Positions 36,343 to 43,335 of a DNA stretch of 64,000 nt are shown piece by piece. Both the position numbers and the translations under genes were made by a program. The number at the start of each line of letters is the position of its first letter. Position 1 is the first letter of the stretch. The stretch comes from Streptomyces aurantiogriseus (GTDB lineage: Bacteria > Actinomycetota > Actinomycetes > Streptomycetales > Streptomycetaceae): positions 566,619-630,618 of the forward strand of contig NZ_BMSX01000002.1 of the NCBI RefSeq assembly GCF_014649375.1. Reading direction: 5' to 3'. The notes under the pieces were generated by a model that did not search any database, was not told the DNA's origin, and was given only the letters and a program-made list of their open reading frames with translations.

Positions 36343-36379
36343 TTTGCCTCTGAGGCAAGAAAGTTGCCCCAGAGGCAAA
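36343..36379 (+). promoter_or_regulatory. Double palindromic operator before the XRE-cupin gene
   Basis: Two copies of TTGCCTC-N-GAGGCAA occur at 36344-36358 (perfect) and 36364-36378 (one mismatch), spaced 20 bp centre to centre. The outer arms TTTGCCTCTG and CAGAGGCAAA are also perfect complements, so the sites are nested. They lie 20 bp before ATG 36399, as expected for autoregulation. Confidence 0.8.
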
Positions 36380-36398
36380 GGTGCGGCTGAATGGACGT

Positions 36399-37031
36399 AT
36401 GAGTTCGTCCCCGCCCGAGCCCCCCGAGGTCCCGGCGGACGAGGCTGATGCCCTCCCCGTCGTCGCTCCGCAGTTGCGGTTTCTGCGCCGGCGCGCCGCC
36501 CTCACCCTGGAGGCCGCCGCCCGTTCCGCCGGGCTGTCGCCCGCCCATCTCTCCCGCCTGGAGACCGGACAGCGCCAGCCCTCGCTGCCGATGCTGCTCG
36601 CCCTCGCCCGTGTCTACGGTACGACGGTCTCGGAGCTGCTCGGCGAGACGGCCGTCGACCGGGACGCCGTCGTCCGTGCCGCCGAGATGGAACCGACCCG
36701 TGCGGGCGGCTGGACGTACTGGACGGCCGGCGCGTCCGGGCGCGGGATGCAGGCCCTGCGCGTGCATGTGCCGTACGGCTCCCAGGGCGACATCGTGCGG
36801 GTGCACCCGGGGGAGGAGTGGCTGCACGTCCTGCGCGGACGGCTGCGGCTGCGCCTCGGGGACACCGCGCATCTGCTCGGGCCCGGCGACAGTGCGCACT
36901 TCGACTCGCTGACCCCGCACCGCCTCGCCGCGCAGGACCCCGACGGGGTCGAACTGCTCTTCGTCCACACCCTGCTGCAGAGCCCCACGGCCGCGCTGTG
37001 CCTGGGCCCCACCCCTGGAGAGATGCCATGA
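36399..37031 (+). CDS. XRE-family regulator with C-terminal cupin domain
   Basis: A 210-residue regulator. The N-terminal lambda-repressor-like HTH reads LRFLRRRAALTLEAAARSAGLSPAHLSRLETGQRQPS, and the C-terminal half is a cupin barrel (VPYGSQGDIVRVHPGEEWLHVLRG, then LGPGDSAHFDSLTPHRL) that probably senses a small ligand. The double palindrome immediately upstream is the likely binding site. It overlaps a 40-residue membrane protein gene as ATGA. A role in controlling the adjoining hopanoid operon is possible but unsupported, since no copy of the palindrome was seen before hpnC. Confidence 0.88.
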   Translation: MSSSPPEPPEVPADEADALPVVAPQLRFLRRRAALTLEAAARSAGLSPAHLSRLETGQRQPSLPMLLALARVYGTTVSELLGETAVDRDAVVRAAEMEPTRAGGWTYWTAGASGRGMQALRVHVPYGSQGDIVRVHPGEEWLHVLRGRLRLRLGDTAHLLGPGDSAHFDSLTPHRLAAQDPDGVELLFVHTLLQSPTAALCLGPTPGEMP

Positions 37032-37150
37032 GCGACATCGAGGAACGGTTCCCGCGCGCCCTGTGGATCCGGCTGATCATCTACATCGCGGTGGGGCACG
37101 TCCTCGCGGCGTTCATCTGGCTGCTGTTCGAGGTGGGGGCCAAGCAGTAG
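37028..37150 (+). CDS. Small single-span membrane protein (DUF6126-like)
   Basis: A 40-residue protein, MSDIEERFPRALWIRLIIYI onward, with one hydrophobic helix (IIYIAVGHVLAAFIWLLFEVG) and a short charged N-terminus. It overlaps the regulator stop as ATGA and is therefore co-translated. From memory it resembles a small Streptomyces family, DUF6126, that travels with XRE-cupin regulators. Its position suggests that it is the main target of, or a membrane partner for, that regulator. Function unknown. Confidence 0.75.
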   Translation: MSDIEERFPRALWIRLIIYIAVGHVLAAFIWLLFEVGAKQ

Positions 37151-37169
37151 CGGCCTCGGAAGCGGCAGT

Positions 37170-37967
37170 TCAGTCGAGGAGCCGCTCGCGCAGCCGCTCC
37201 CGGGTCCCCGGGGTGAGCCCGAGGCCCCGCTCCAGGTAGGTGTCGACGCCGCCCCACGTCTCCTCGACGGTCTCGAGCGCCGCCGCGAGGTACTCGGCGC
37301 GGGCGTCGAAGAGGGGGCTGAGCAGCTCCATGACCTCGGGGGAGTAGGCCGCCGCGGAGGTGCCGCTGCGGCGGATCCGGTAGCGGCGGTGCTTGGCGTT
37401 GGACTCCAGGTAGTCGGCGAGGATCGCCTCGTGCTCCACGCCCAGGGCGAGCAGCGTCACGGCGACGGACAGGCCCGCGCGGTCCTTGCCCGCCGCGCAG
37501 TGCATCAGGACGGGGACGCTGTCCTCCGCGAGCGCGTGCAGTACCTGGGAGTGCTCGGCGGTGCGCTCCTTGATGATCGTGCGGTAGGAGCTGATCATCC
37601 GGTGGGCGGCCCTGCCGTCGCCGAGGATCTCGCGAAGCTGGTCGATGTCGCCGTCGCGGACCATCTTCCAGAACTCGGCGCCGTCGGCCGGGTCCGTCAG
37701 CGGCAGGTTCACATTGCGCACGCCCGGCAGCTCGATGTCCGGGCCCTCCAGCTTCTGGTCCGCCGCGTTGCGGAAGTCGAAGATCGTGTGCAGCCCCAGG
37801 GAGGAGAGGAACGCGGCGTCCTCGTCCGTCGCGTGCGCGAGGTGGCCGCTGCGGAACAGCACTCCCGGGCGCACCCGCCGCCCGTCGACGGTCGGCAGAC
37901 CGCCCACGTCGCGGAAGTTGCGCACACCGGCCAACTCGGGCTCGGTCGACGGGATCTGCTGCGTCAC
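37170..37967 (-). CDS. Tyrosine/serine protein phosphatase (Y_phosphatase3 type)
   Basis: A 265-residue cytosolic phosphatase with the P-loop MHCAAGKDRAGL, the CX5R active site in which C and R flank AAGKD. This form is shared by LipA-like and MptpB-like phosphatases that act on phosphoproteins or phosphoinositides. The N-terminal VRNFRDVGGLPT and RPGVLFRSGHL are diagnostic for the family. GTG 37967 has GGGAGGAG at a proper distance. It is divergent from the alpha-galactosidase gene and convergent with the small membrane protein gene. Confidence 0.89.
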   Translation of the reverse strand: MTQQIPSTEPELAGVRNFRDVGGLPTVDGRRVRPGVLFRSGHLAHATDEDAAFLSSLGLHTIFDFRNAADQKLEGPDIELPGVRNVNLPLTDPADGAEFWKMVRDGDIDQLREILGDGRAAHRMISSYRTIIKERTAEHSQVLHALAEDSVPVLMHCAAGKDRAGLSVAVTLLALGVEHEAILADYLESNAKHRRYRIRRSGTSAAAYSPEVMELLSPLFDARAEYLAAALETVEETWGGVDTYLERGLGLTPGTRERLRERLLD

Positions 37968-38187
37968 GGGGGCTCCTCCCGGTCGTCGGCTCCGGTCGGC
38001 GCGGCTCTGTGGCCGCCGGAACACCTCCCTGACGATACGACATGCATGGCCGGGCCAATGGGTTGTCCACAGGCCCAGCGGCGGACCTCGGCCAGGTGAA
38101 GAGTTGCCCACCGGAATTGCCCGTCGGGACGCCCGACCCTGATGATGTTGGTGCTTGATCGCACCTGTTCGAATCAGTGGGGGTTTG

Positions 38188-40260
38188 ATGCCCGAGTCCG
38201 CCGCCGACGGTCGTACCTGGCTCCTTTCGGGGCCCGGCAGCAGTTACGCCGTCCATGTCACCGAGGCCGACGAGCTCGTCCATCTGCACTGGGGCCCGCG
38301 GCTCGCGCTCGCCGACGCCGAGGCACTCGCCGTGCGTCCGCTGCCGGACTACTGGCCCTTCGAGTCCCCGCTCGACGGCCGTGAGGAGTACCCCGTCGAG
38401 GGCGGCGCCCGTTTCGTCCGGCCCGCCCTGTCCGTGCGCACCACCGAACGGCGCGGCACCGAGTGGACCTTCGCGGGGCACGAGACGGAGGGCGACGAGC
38501 TGCGGCTGCGCTTCCGGGACGCCGGGCTGGACGTCACCCTGCACTACCGGATGCGCGGCGACGTCGTGGAACGCTGGGCGACCCTGCGCAACGAGGGCGA
38601 CGAGCCCCTGGAGCTGCTCCGCGCCGACTCGGCGACCTGGACCCTGCCCGACCGCGAGGGCTGGCGCCTGTCCCAGCTGCACGGCCGCTGGGCCGCCGAG
38701 TCCCGCCTCACGCGGGCCCCTCTCACCTACGGTGAGAAGGTCATCGGCAGCCGCCGCGGCCACACCGGCCACCAGCACCTGCCCTGGGTCGCCCTGGACA
38801 CCGACGCGACCGAGGAGCACGGCGAGGTCTACGGCTGCGCCCTCGGCTGGTCGGGCTCCTGGCGGATCGCCGTGGCCCAACTCCCCGACGCGCGCGTGCA
38901 GATCACCGGCGGCGCCGGATACGACGACTCGGGCCTGCTGCGGCTGGCGGCGGGGGAGTCCTTCACCACGCCCGTCTTCGCCGGCCTGTGGACCGACGGC
39001 GGGTACGGCGGCGCGAGCCGTGCCTGGCACGCCTACCAGCGCGCGCACGTGATCCCGGACGCGGAGCGGGACCGGCCGGTGCTGTTCAACTCCTGGGAGG
39101 CCACCTACTTCGACATCTCCGAGGAGCAGCAGGCGACCCTCGCGCGCCGCGCCGCGGCCGTCGGCGTCGAGCTGTTCGTGGTCGACGACGGCTGGTTCGG
39201 GGCGCGCACCGGCGACCACGCCGGGCTCGGCGACTGGCGGCCCAACCCCGACCGCTTCCCGAACGGCCTCAAGCCGCTCGCGGACTACGTGCACGCGCTG
39301 GGGATGCAGTTCGGCATCTGGGTGGAGCCCGAGATGGTCAACCCGGACAGCGAGCTGTACCGGGCGCATCCCGACTGGGTGCAGTACCAGCCTGGACGAA
39401 AGCGGACGGAACTACGCAATCAGCTCGTACTCAACCTCGCGCGCGAGGACGTCCAGGAGTACCTCTGGGAGCGGCTCCACGCACTCCTGTCCAGCGCGCC
39501 CGTCGACTACGTCAAGTGGGACTTCAACCGCTGCTTCACCGACGCCGGCTGGCCTGGCGACGCCTACCCCCAGCGGCTCTGGGTGGATCATGTGCGCGCC
39601 CTGTACGCACTGTTGGACCGGCTGCGGGCGGCCCATCCGGGTGTGGCCTTCGAGTCCTGCTCGGGCGGCGGCGGCCGGATCGACCTCGGGGTCTTGAGCC
39701 GCACCGACCAGGTGTGGACCTCCGACAACACCGACCCGCTGGACCGGCTCGCCATCCAGCACGGCTTCAGCCAGATCCACCCCGCGCGGGTCATGGCCGC
39801 CTGGGTCACCGACAGCCCCAACACCCAGCTCAACGGGCGGGCCAGCTCGCTGCGCTTCCGGTTCGTCAGCGCCATGGCCGGGGTGCTCGGCGTCGGCGGC
39901 GATCTCGCCGAGTGGACCGAGGAGGAACTCGGCGAGGCCCGGCGCTGGGTGGACCTCTACAAGGAGATCCGACCCCTCGTGCAGCACGGCGACCTTTACC
40001 GGCTGCGACCCCCGGAGGGTGGGCTGAGTGCGGTGCAGTACGTGCGCGGGGACGAGGCCGTCGTCCTCGCCTGGCTTCAGGCGCAGCGGTACGGAGAGCC
40101 GGTTCCGGCGCTGCGGCTGCGAGGCCTGGACCCGACAGTCTCGTACGAATGCCTCGAAACGGGCGAAGTGCACCGGGGTGCGGTGCTGTTGCATCACGGT
40201 GTGCGCACCGGGCTGCGCGGCGACCTTGATGCGATGGTTATCCGCCTGCGTCGCATCTGA
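38188..40260 (+). CDS. Alpha-galactosidase, glycoside hydrolase family 36
   Basis: A 690-residue retaining alpha-galactosidase. The N-terminal beta-supersandwich is followed by the catalytic barrel with VLFNSWEATYFDI, VDDGWFGAR, GIWVEPEMVNPDSELY, the nucleophile aspartate in VKWDFNR and the acid/base aspartate in WTSDNTDPLDR. A C-terminal beta domain closes the protein. There is no signal peptide, so it works in the cytosol on imported oligosaccharides such as melibiose or raffinose. ATG 38188 is preferred over TTG 38155. No transporter or regulator gene is next to it. Confidence 0.94.
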   Translation: MPESAADGRTWLLSGPGSSYAVHVTEADELVHLHWGPRLALADAEALAVRPLPDYWPFESPLDGREEYPVEGGARFVRPALSVRTTERRGTEWTFAGHETEGDELRLRFRDAGLDVTLHYRMRGDVVERWATLRNEGDEPLELLRADSATWTLPDREGWRLSQLHGRWAAESRLTRAPLTYGEKVIGSRRGHTGHQHLPWVALDTDATEEHGEVYGCALGWSGSWRIAVAQLPDARVQITGGAGYDDSGLLRLAAGESFTTPVFAGLWTDGGYGGASRAWHAYQRAHVIPDAERDRPVLFNSWEATYFDISEEQQATLARRAAAVGVELFVVDDGWFGARTGDHAGLGDWRPNPDRFPNGLKPLADYVHALGMQFGIWVEPEMVNPDSELYRAHPDWVQYQPGRKRTELRNQLVLNLAREDVQEYLWERLHALLSSAPVDYVKWDFNRCFTDAGWPGDAYPQRLWVDHVRALYALLDRLRAAHPGVAFESCSGGGGRIDLGVLSRTDQVWTSDNTDPLDRLAIQHGFSQIHPARVMAAWVTDSPNTQLNGRASSLRFRFVSAMAGVLGVGGDLAEWTEEELGEARRWVDLYKEIRPLVQHGDLYRLRPPEGGLSAVQYVRGDEAVVLAWLQAQRYGEPVPALRLRGLDPTVSYECLETGEVHRGAVLLHHGVRTGLRGDLDAMVIRLRRI

Positions 40261-40537
40261 TAAATCTGTCCGAATTGACGCCTTAATTCCAACTCGCTCT
40301 GAAATAAGGAAACCTGGAGAGACGTCACGTGAGGAGGGTCATATTCGTGACCGTGCGTCGTCCGTCATGTTCACGTAATTCGGGCAGATTTCAAGGGCGT
40401 TAAGTGAAAAGCGGGCCTTTCGGTTGACGGAGCGTGACGGGTAATTCTCACAGGGAATCAAGAGAAAGGCGTGAGCAGCGCAACCTCTGCTTGTCCCTGT
40501 GCGTCTTGGTCGCTTACGTTCCTCTCCACTCCGGACG
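40261..40537. other. Upstream half of a 468-bp non-coding region
   Basis: The stretch between the alpha-galactosidase gene and the riboswitch aptamer is distinctly AT-richer than its surroundings and carries no gene that I can support. TTGACG at 40424-40429 and TAATTC at 40442-40447 resemble promoter boxes but are only 12 bp apart, so the promoter for the riboswitch transcript is not resolved. Confidence 0.45.
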
Positions 40538-40720
40538 GACGCCTAATCCTGCCGCCGCCCGGAGCCCGCACACACTGACCCGTGTACGGCAGGAGCGGGG
40601 GACCCACAGGTAGAACCGCCTGTTCCGGTCTCCGGAACGGCTTGGGGTAAAGCCGTGCCTCGGCACGGCCGGGCATCTCCAGCCCGCACCCGACAGCTCA
40701 CCTCGCAGGCGCCGGAGAGG
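40538..40720 (+). promoter_or_regulatory. c-di-AMP riboswitch (ydaO/yuaA class)
   Basis: The leader carries the consensus of this class: CGCCTAAT at the 5' side, GAGCGGGGGACCCACAGGTA in the middle, GGGGTAAAGCC, GGGCATCTCC, and CCGACAGCTCACCTCGCAGG at the 3' side. P1 can form between CGCCT (40540-40544) and AGGCG (40707-40711). CCTCTCC at 40521-40527 can pair with GGAGAGG at 40714-40720, which is the ribosome binding site of the endopeptidase gene, giving a translational off state. In actinobacteria this class controls cell-wall hydrolases. Confidence 0.9.
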
Positions 40721-40728
40721 AATTCGCC

Positions 40729-41712
40729 ATGCCCGCGAAGGGTAAGCACCGCCGTCCGAAGACCCAGCGCTTCACCCGCTCCATCGCCGCCGCCGGAACC
40801 GGCGGCGCCGCGCTCGCACTCCCGCTCATCGGGGCCACCGGTGCCCACGCCGCGCCGGCCCAGTCGGCGCCCGCCCAGTCGGTTTCCTCGGTCTCGGAGA
40901 AGGCCGTCGAGGCCGCCCCGGTCGCGCAGAAGTCCGCCGCCGAGTCGAAGTCCGCCGCGAGCGCCACGACCTACACGGTGCGGGCCGGCGACTACCTCTC
41001 GAAGATCGCGAACGAGCAGCATGTCAGCGGTGGCTGGCAGCGACTCTACGAGGACAACCGTGAGGTCGTCGGCGACGACCCGTCGCTGATCCACCCCGGC
41101 CTCAAGCTGTCGATCGGCAAGAAGGCCACGGCCGGCGCCACCAAGTCGCCGTCCACTTCGGCCGGTTCCTCCTCCTCGTCGAAGTCCTCGAAGTCCTCGA
41201 AGTCGTCCGGCTCCTCCAAGTCCTCGGCCTCGAAGTCCTCCTCGGACTCCTCCGCGTCGAAGACGTCGACCACCCAGGCCGCCGAGCGCAGCAGCAATGC
41301 CGGCGGTTACAGCCAGCCCGTGGCCGGCGCCACCGTCGGCACCCCGTACCGCATGTCCGGCAGCATGTGGTCCAGCGGTTACCACACCGGCGTCGACTTC
41401 AGTGTCCCGACCGGCACCTCGCTCAAGGCCGTCGGCGCCGGAACGGTCGTCTCGGCGGGCTGGGGCGGCGCGTACGGCAACCAGGTCGTCATCAAGCTCG
41501 CCGACGGCTACTACGCCCAGTACGCCCACCTGTCCCAGCTCTCGGTCTCGGCCGGCCAGACGGTCTCCGCGGGTCAGCAGGTCGGCCTGTCCGGCGCGAC
41601 CGGCAACGTGACCGGCCCGCACCTGCACTTCGAGATCCGCGCCACGCCGAACTACGGCTCGGACATCGACCCGGTCGCCTACCTCCGCACGCACGGCGTT
41701 TCGGTCGGCTGA
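40729..41712 (+). CDS. Secreted LysM and M23 peptidoglycan endopeptidase
   Basis: A 327-residue secreted wall hydrolase. Residues 1 to about 42 are a long actinobacterial signal peptide (basic PAKGKHRRPKTQRF, then hydrophobic, ending AHAAPA). A LysM domain (YTVRAGDYLSKIANEQHV to HPGLKLSIGK) binds peptidoglycan. A Ser/Lys-rich linker built of repeated KSS units joins it to the M23 zinc metallopeptidase with H219 and D223 in HTGVDF and the HxH motif in GPHLHFEI. It cuts peptide cross-links. The riboswitch directly upstream ties it to c-di-AMP. Confidence 0.94.
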   Translation: MPAKGKHRRPKTQRFTRSIAAAGTGGAALALPLIGATGAHAAPAQSAPAQSVSSVSEKAVEAAPVAQKSAAESKSAASATTYTVRAGDYLSKIANEQHVSGGWQRLYEDNREVVGDDPSLIHPGLKLSIGKKATAGATKSPSTSAGSSSSSKSSKSSKSSGSSKSSASKSSSDSSASKTSTTQAAERSSNAGGYSQPVAGATVGTPYRMSGSMWSSGYHTGVDFSVPTGTSLKAVGAGTVVSAGWGGAYGNQVVIKLADGYYAQYAHLSQLSVSAGQTVSAGQQVGLSGATGNVTGPHLHFEIRATPNYGSDIDPVAYLRTHGVSVG

Positions 41713-41742
41713 CCCCCCGCACGACCTCCCGCCTGACACGCC

Positions 41743-41782
41743 GCCGAAGGCCGGACCCCGATCCCCGGGTCCGGCCTTCGGC
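41743..41782 (+). terminator. Strong terminator after the endopeptidase gene
   Basis: Perfect 16-bp arms, GCCGAAGGCCGGACCC and GGGTCCGGCCTTCGGC, enclose an 8-nt loop, beginning 30 nt after the stop codon. Confidence 0.9.
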
Positions 41783-41906
41783 GTGTCCGGCCCCTCCCGT
41801 GGTGAGTTTTGCCCGTTCATGATCGTTTCATTGCGGGCTTGTGGCAGCTCGGCCCGCACCGTCGACAGGCGGGGCAGAGTGGGGACACAGTGATCTCCGT
41901 CAGGGA

Positions 41907-41918
41907 GCAAGCGCTTTC
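41907..41918 (+). promoter_or_regulatory. LacI/CcpA-type operator of the rhamnogalacturonan operon
   Basis: GCAAGCGCTTTC has the symmetric core AAGCGCTT with G and C at the outer ends, the consensus form of LacI-family operators for sugar genes. It lies 20 bp before GTG 41939 and its ribosome binding site ACGGAGG. No LacI gene is inside the window. Confidence 0.75.
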
Positions 41919-41938
41919 CATCGCTCTACGGAGGTCCC

Positions 41939-42289
41939 GTGTCCGGCGTCCACCGACGCACCGTCATCAAGGGCGCCGCAGCCGCGGCCGCCGCAGCCCC
42001 GTTCTCCTGGTCTCCGTCCCGCACGGCCGCCGCGGCGGCCGGTTCCGGGCAGGCCACCGAACTCCACTGGCTGGAGGGCTCCGCACCCGCCGTCCACGCC
42101 GGTGCCACGCGGGACGTTCCGTGGGCGCGGGGCGCGTACCGGCCGGAGCGGAGGTTCCGGCCGACCACCGCCGACGGCGAGGAGGTGCCCGTCCGGAGCT
42201 GGGTCACCGCCTACTCGCCCGACGCGGCCCAGTGGGCACTCGCGGCGATCCAGAACCTGGCACCGATCGGAGACCGGATCCCGTCATGA
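41939..42289 (+). pseudogene. Remnant of a Tat-secreted rhamnogalacturonan lyase-like gene
   Basis: A 116-residue frame starting at GTG 41939. Residues 1-35 are a Tat signal (HRRTVIKGAAAAAAAAPFSW), and the next 55 residues (ELHWLEGSAPAVHAGATRDV, PWARGAYRPERRFRPTTADG, EEVPVRSW) look like the N-terminus of the large exo-rhamnogalacturonan lyase family. The frame then passes to AAQWALAAIQNLAPIGDR and stops, far short of a full lyase. I read this as an in-frame internal deletion joining two ends. It keeps a good ribosome binding site and overlaps the next gene as ATGA. A functional short protein cannot be excluded. Confidence 0.55.
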
Positions 42290-43335
42290 GACGCACCTTC
42301 CTGAGGCTCGGCCTGAGTACGGCCCTGACCGCCGGGCTCCTCGCGGGCGCCACCCCGCCCGCCTTCCCGTCCGGTGCCTCGAACGTGGTACGCCCGAACG
42401 ACCGGCGGCTCCTCTACGAGGGCCACTGGAGCCGGTCCGCCGAAGCCGCCGTCACCGTCAACTCCGGCTCCCGCCTGCGGTTCCGCTTCACCGGTGGCAC
42501 GGTCCACGCACTGTTCGACGTCTCGTCGATCACGGTTCCTGCGCAGATCTACCTCTCCGTCGACGGCGGCCCGAAGCAGCGGTACGCGGTCGACCGGAGC
42601 GACATCTCCATCACCACGACCGGCCCCGGCCCGCACACGGCCGAGCTGTCCGTGAAGGACGTCTTCTCCCGGGCCAACCGCTGGACGCCACCGCTGGAGA
42701 CGGGCGTCGTCCTGACAGGCCTCCGAGGGCGTGTGCTGGACCAACCTGCCCGCCACCCGACGGAACTGGCGTTCTACGGCGACTCCATCACCCAGGGCGT
42801 CCTGGCCCTCTGCGACGTCAACACCTCCGACTGCGCCGACGGGACAGCCGCCTACCCGACCCTCGTCGCCGACGCTCTGCACGCCTCGCTCACCCAGGTC
42901 GGTTTCGGGCGGCAGGGTGTGATCCAGACAGGGAACGGGGGAGTGCCGGCTGCCGCGGACGCGTACGGCTGGAACCACGCCGGCTCCCCGGCCCGGCCGG
43001 ACCGGCATGCCGACGTGATCGTCGTCAACCAGGGCACCAACGACACGGCGTACGGCTCCGCCGAGTTCCGTACCGCCTACCGCGCCTATCTCGCCCGTCT
43101 GCGGGCGGCCGCCCCGCACGCCCGCATCCTCGCCCTGCGCCCCTTCGACGGTTCCCACGCCACCGACATCGCCGCCGTGGTCGCCGAACTCGCCGAAGCG
43201 CGCACGGAGTTCGTCGATACGACCGGCTGGCTCTCCGCGGACGGGGACTTCCACGGGACCGTCCACCCCAGCGCCCAGGGCCATCGCAAGGTGGCCGGCC
43301 ACTTGATCACTCTCCTCGCGAAGGACCACCAGTGA
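42286..43335 (+). CDS. Secreted two-domain SGNH/GDSL esterase (carbohydrate esterase-like)
   Basis: A 349-residue secreted esterase. The N-terminus RRTFLRLGLSTALTAGLLAG is a Tat-type signal. A beta-sandwich domain (YEGHWSRSAEAAVTVNSGSR onward) comes first, as in CE2-type acetylesterases, and the SGNH hydrolase second: nucleophile in FYGDSITQG, oxyanion segment NQGTNDTAYG and the catalytic D and H in DFHGTVHPSAQGH. In this operon it probably removes acetyl groups from pectin side chains, which is inference from the neighbouring lyase. It overlaps the genes on both sides by 4 nt. Confidence 0.88.
   Translation: MRRTFLRLGLSTALTAGLLAGATPPAFPSGASNVVRPNDRRLLYEGHWSRSAEAAVTVNSGSRLRFRFTGGTVHALFDVSSITVPAQIYLSVDGGPKQRYAVDRSDISITTTGPGPHTAELSVKDVFSRANRWTPPLETGVVLTGLRGRVLDQPARHPTELAFYGDSITQGVLALCDVNTSDCADGTAAYPTLVADALHASLTQVGFGRQGVIQTGNGGVPAAADAYGWNHAGSPARPDRHADVIVVNQGTNDTAYGSAEFRTAYRAYLARLRAAAPHARILALRPFDGSHATDIAAVVAELAEARTEFVDTTGWLSADGDFHGTVHPSAQGHRKVAGHLITLLAKDHQ

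Noticed and set aside
36399..37031. The XRE-cupin regulator as controller of the adjacent hopanoid operon
   Set aside because: Its likely operator TTGCCTC-N-GAGGCAA was not found in the hpnC promoter region, so there is no sequence support.
40424..40447. TTGACG and TAATTC as the promoter of the riboswitch transcript
   Set aside because: The boxes are only 12 bp apart, too close for a normal sigma-70-type promoter.
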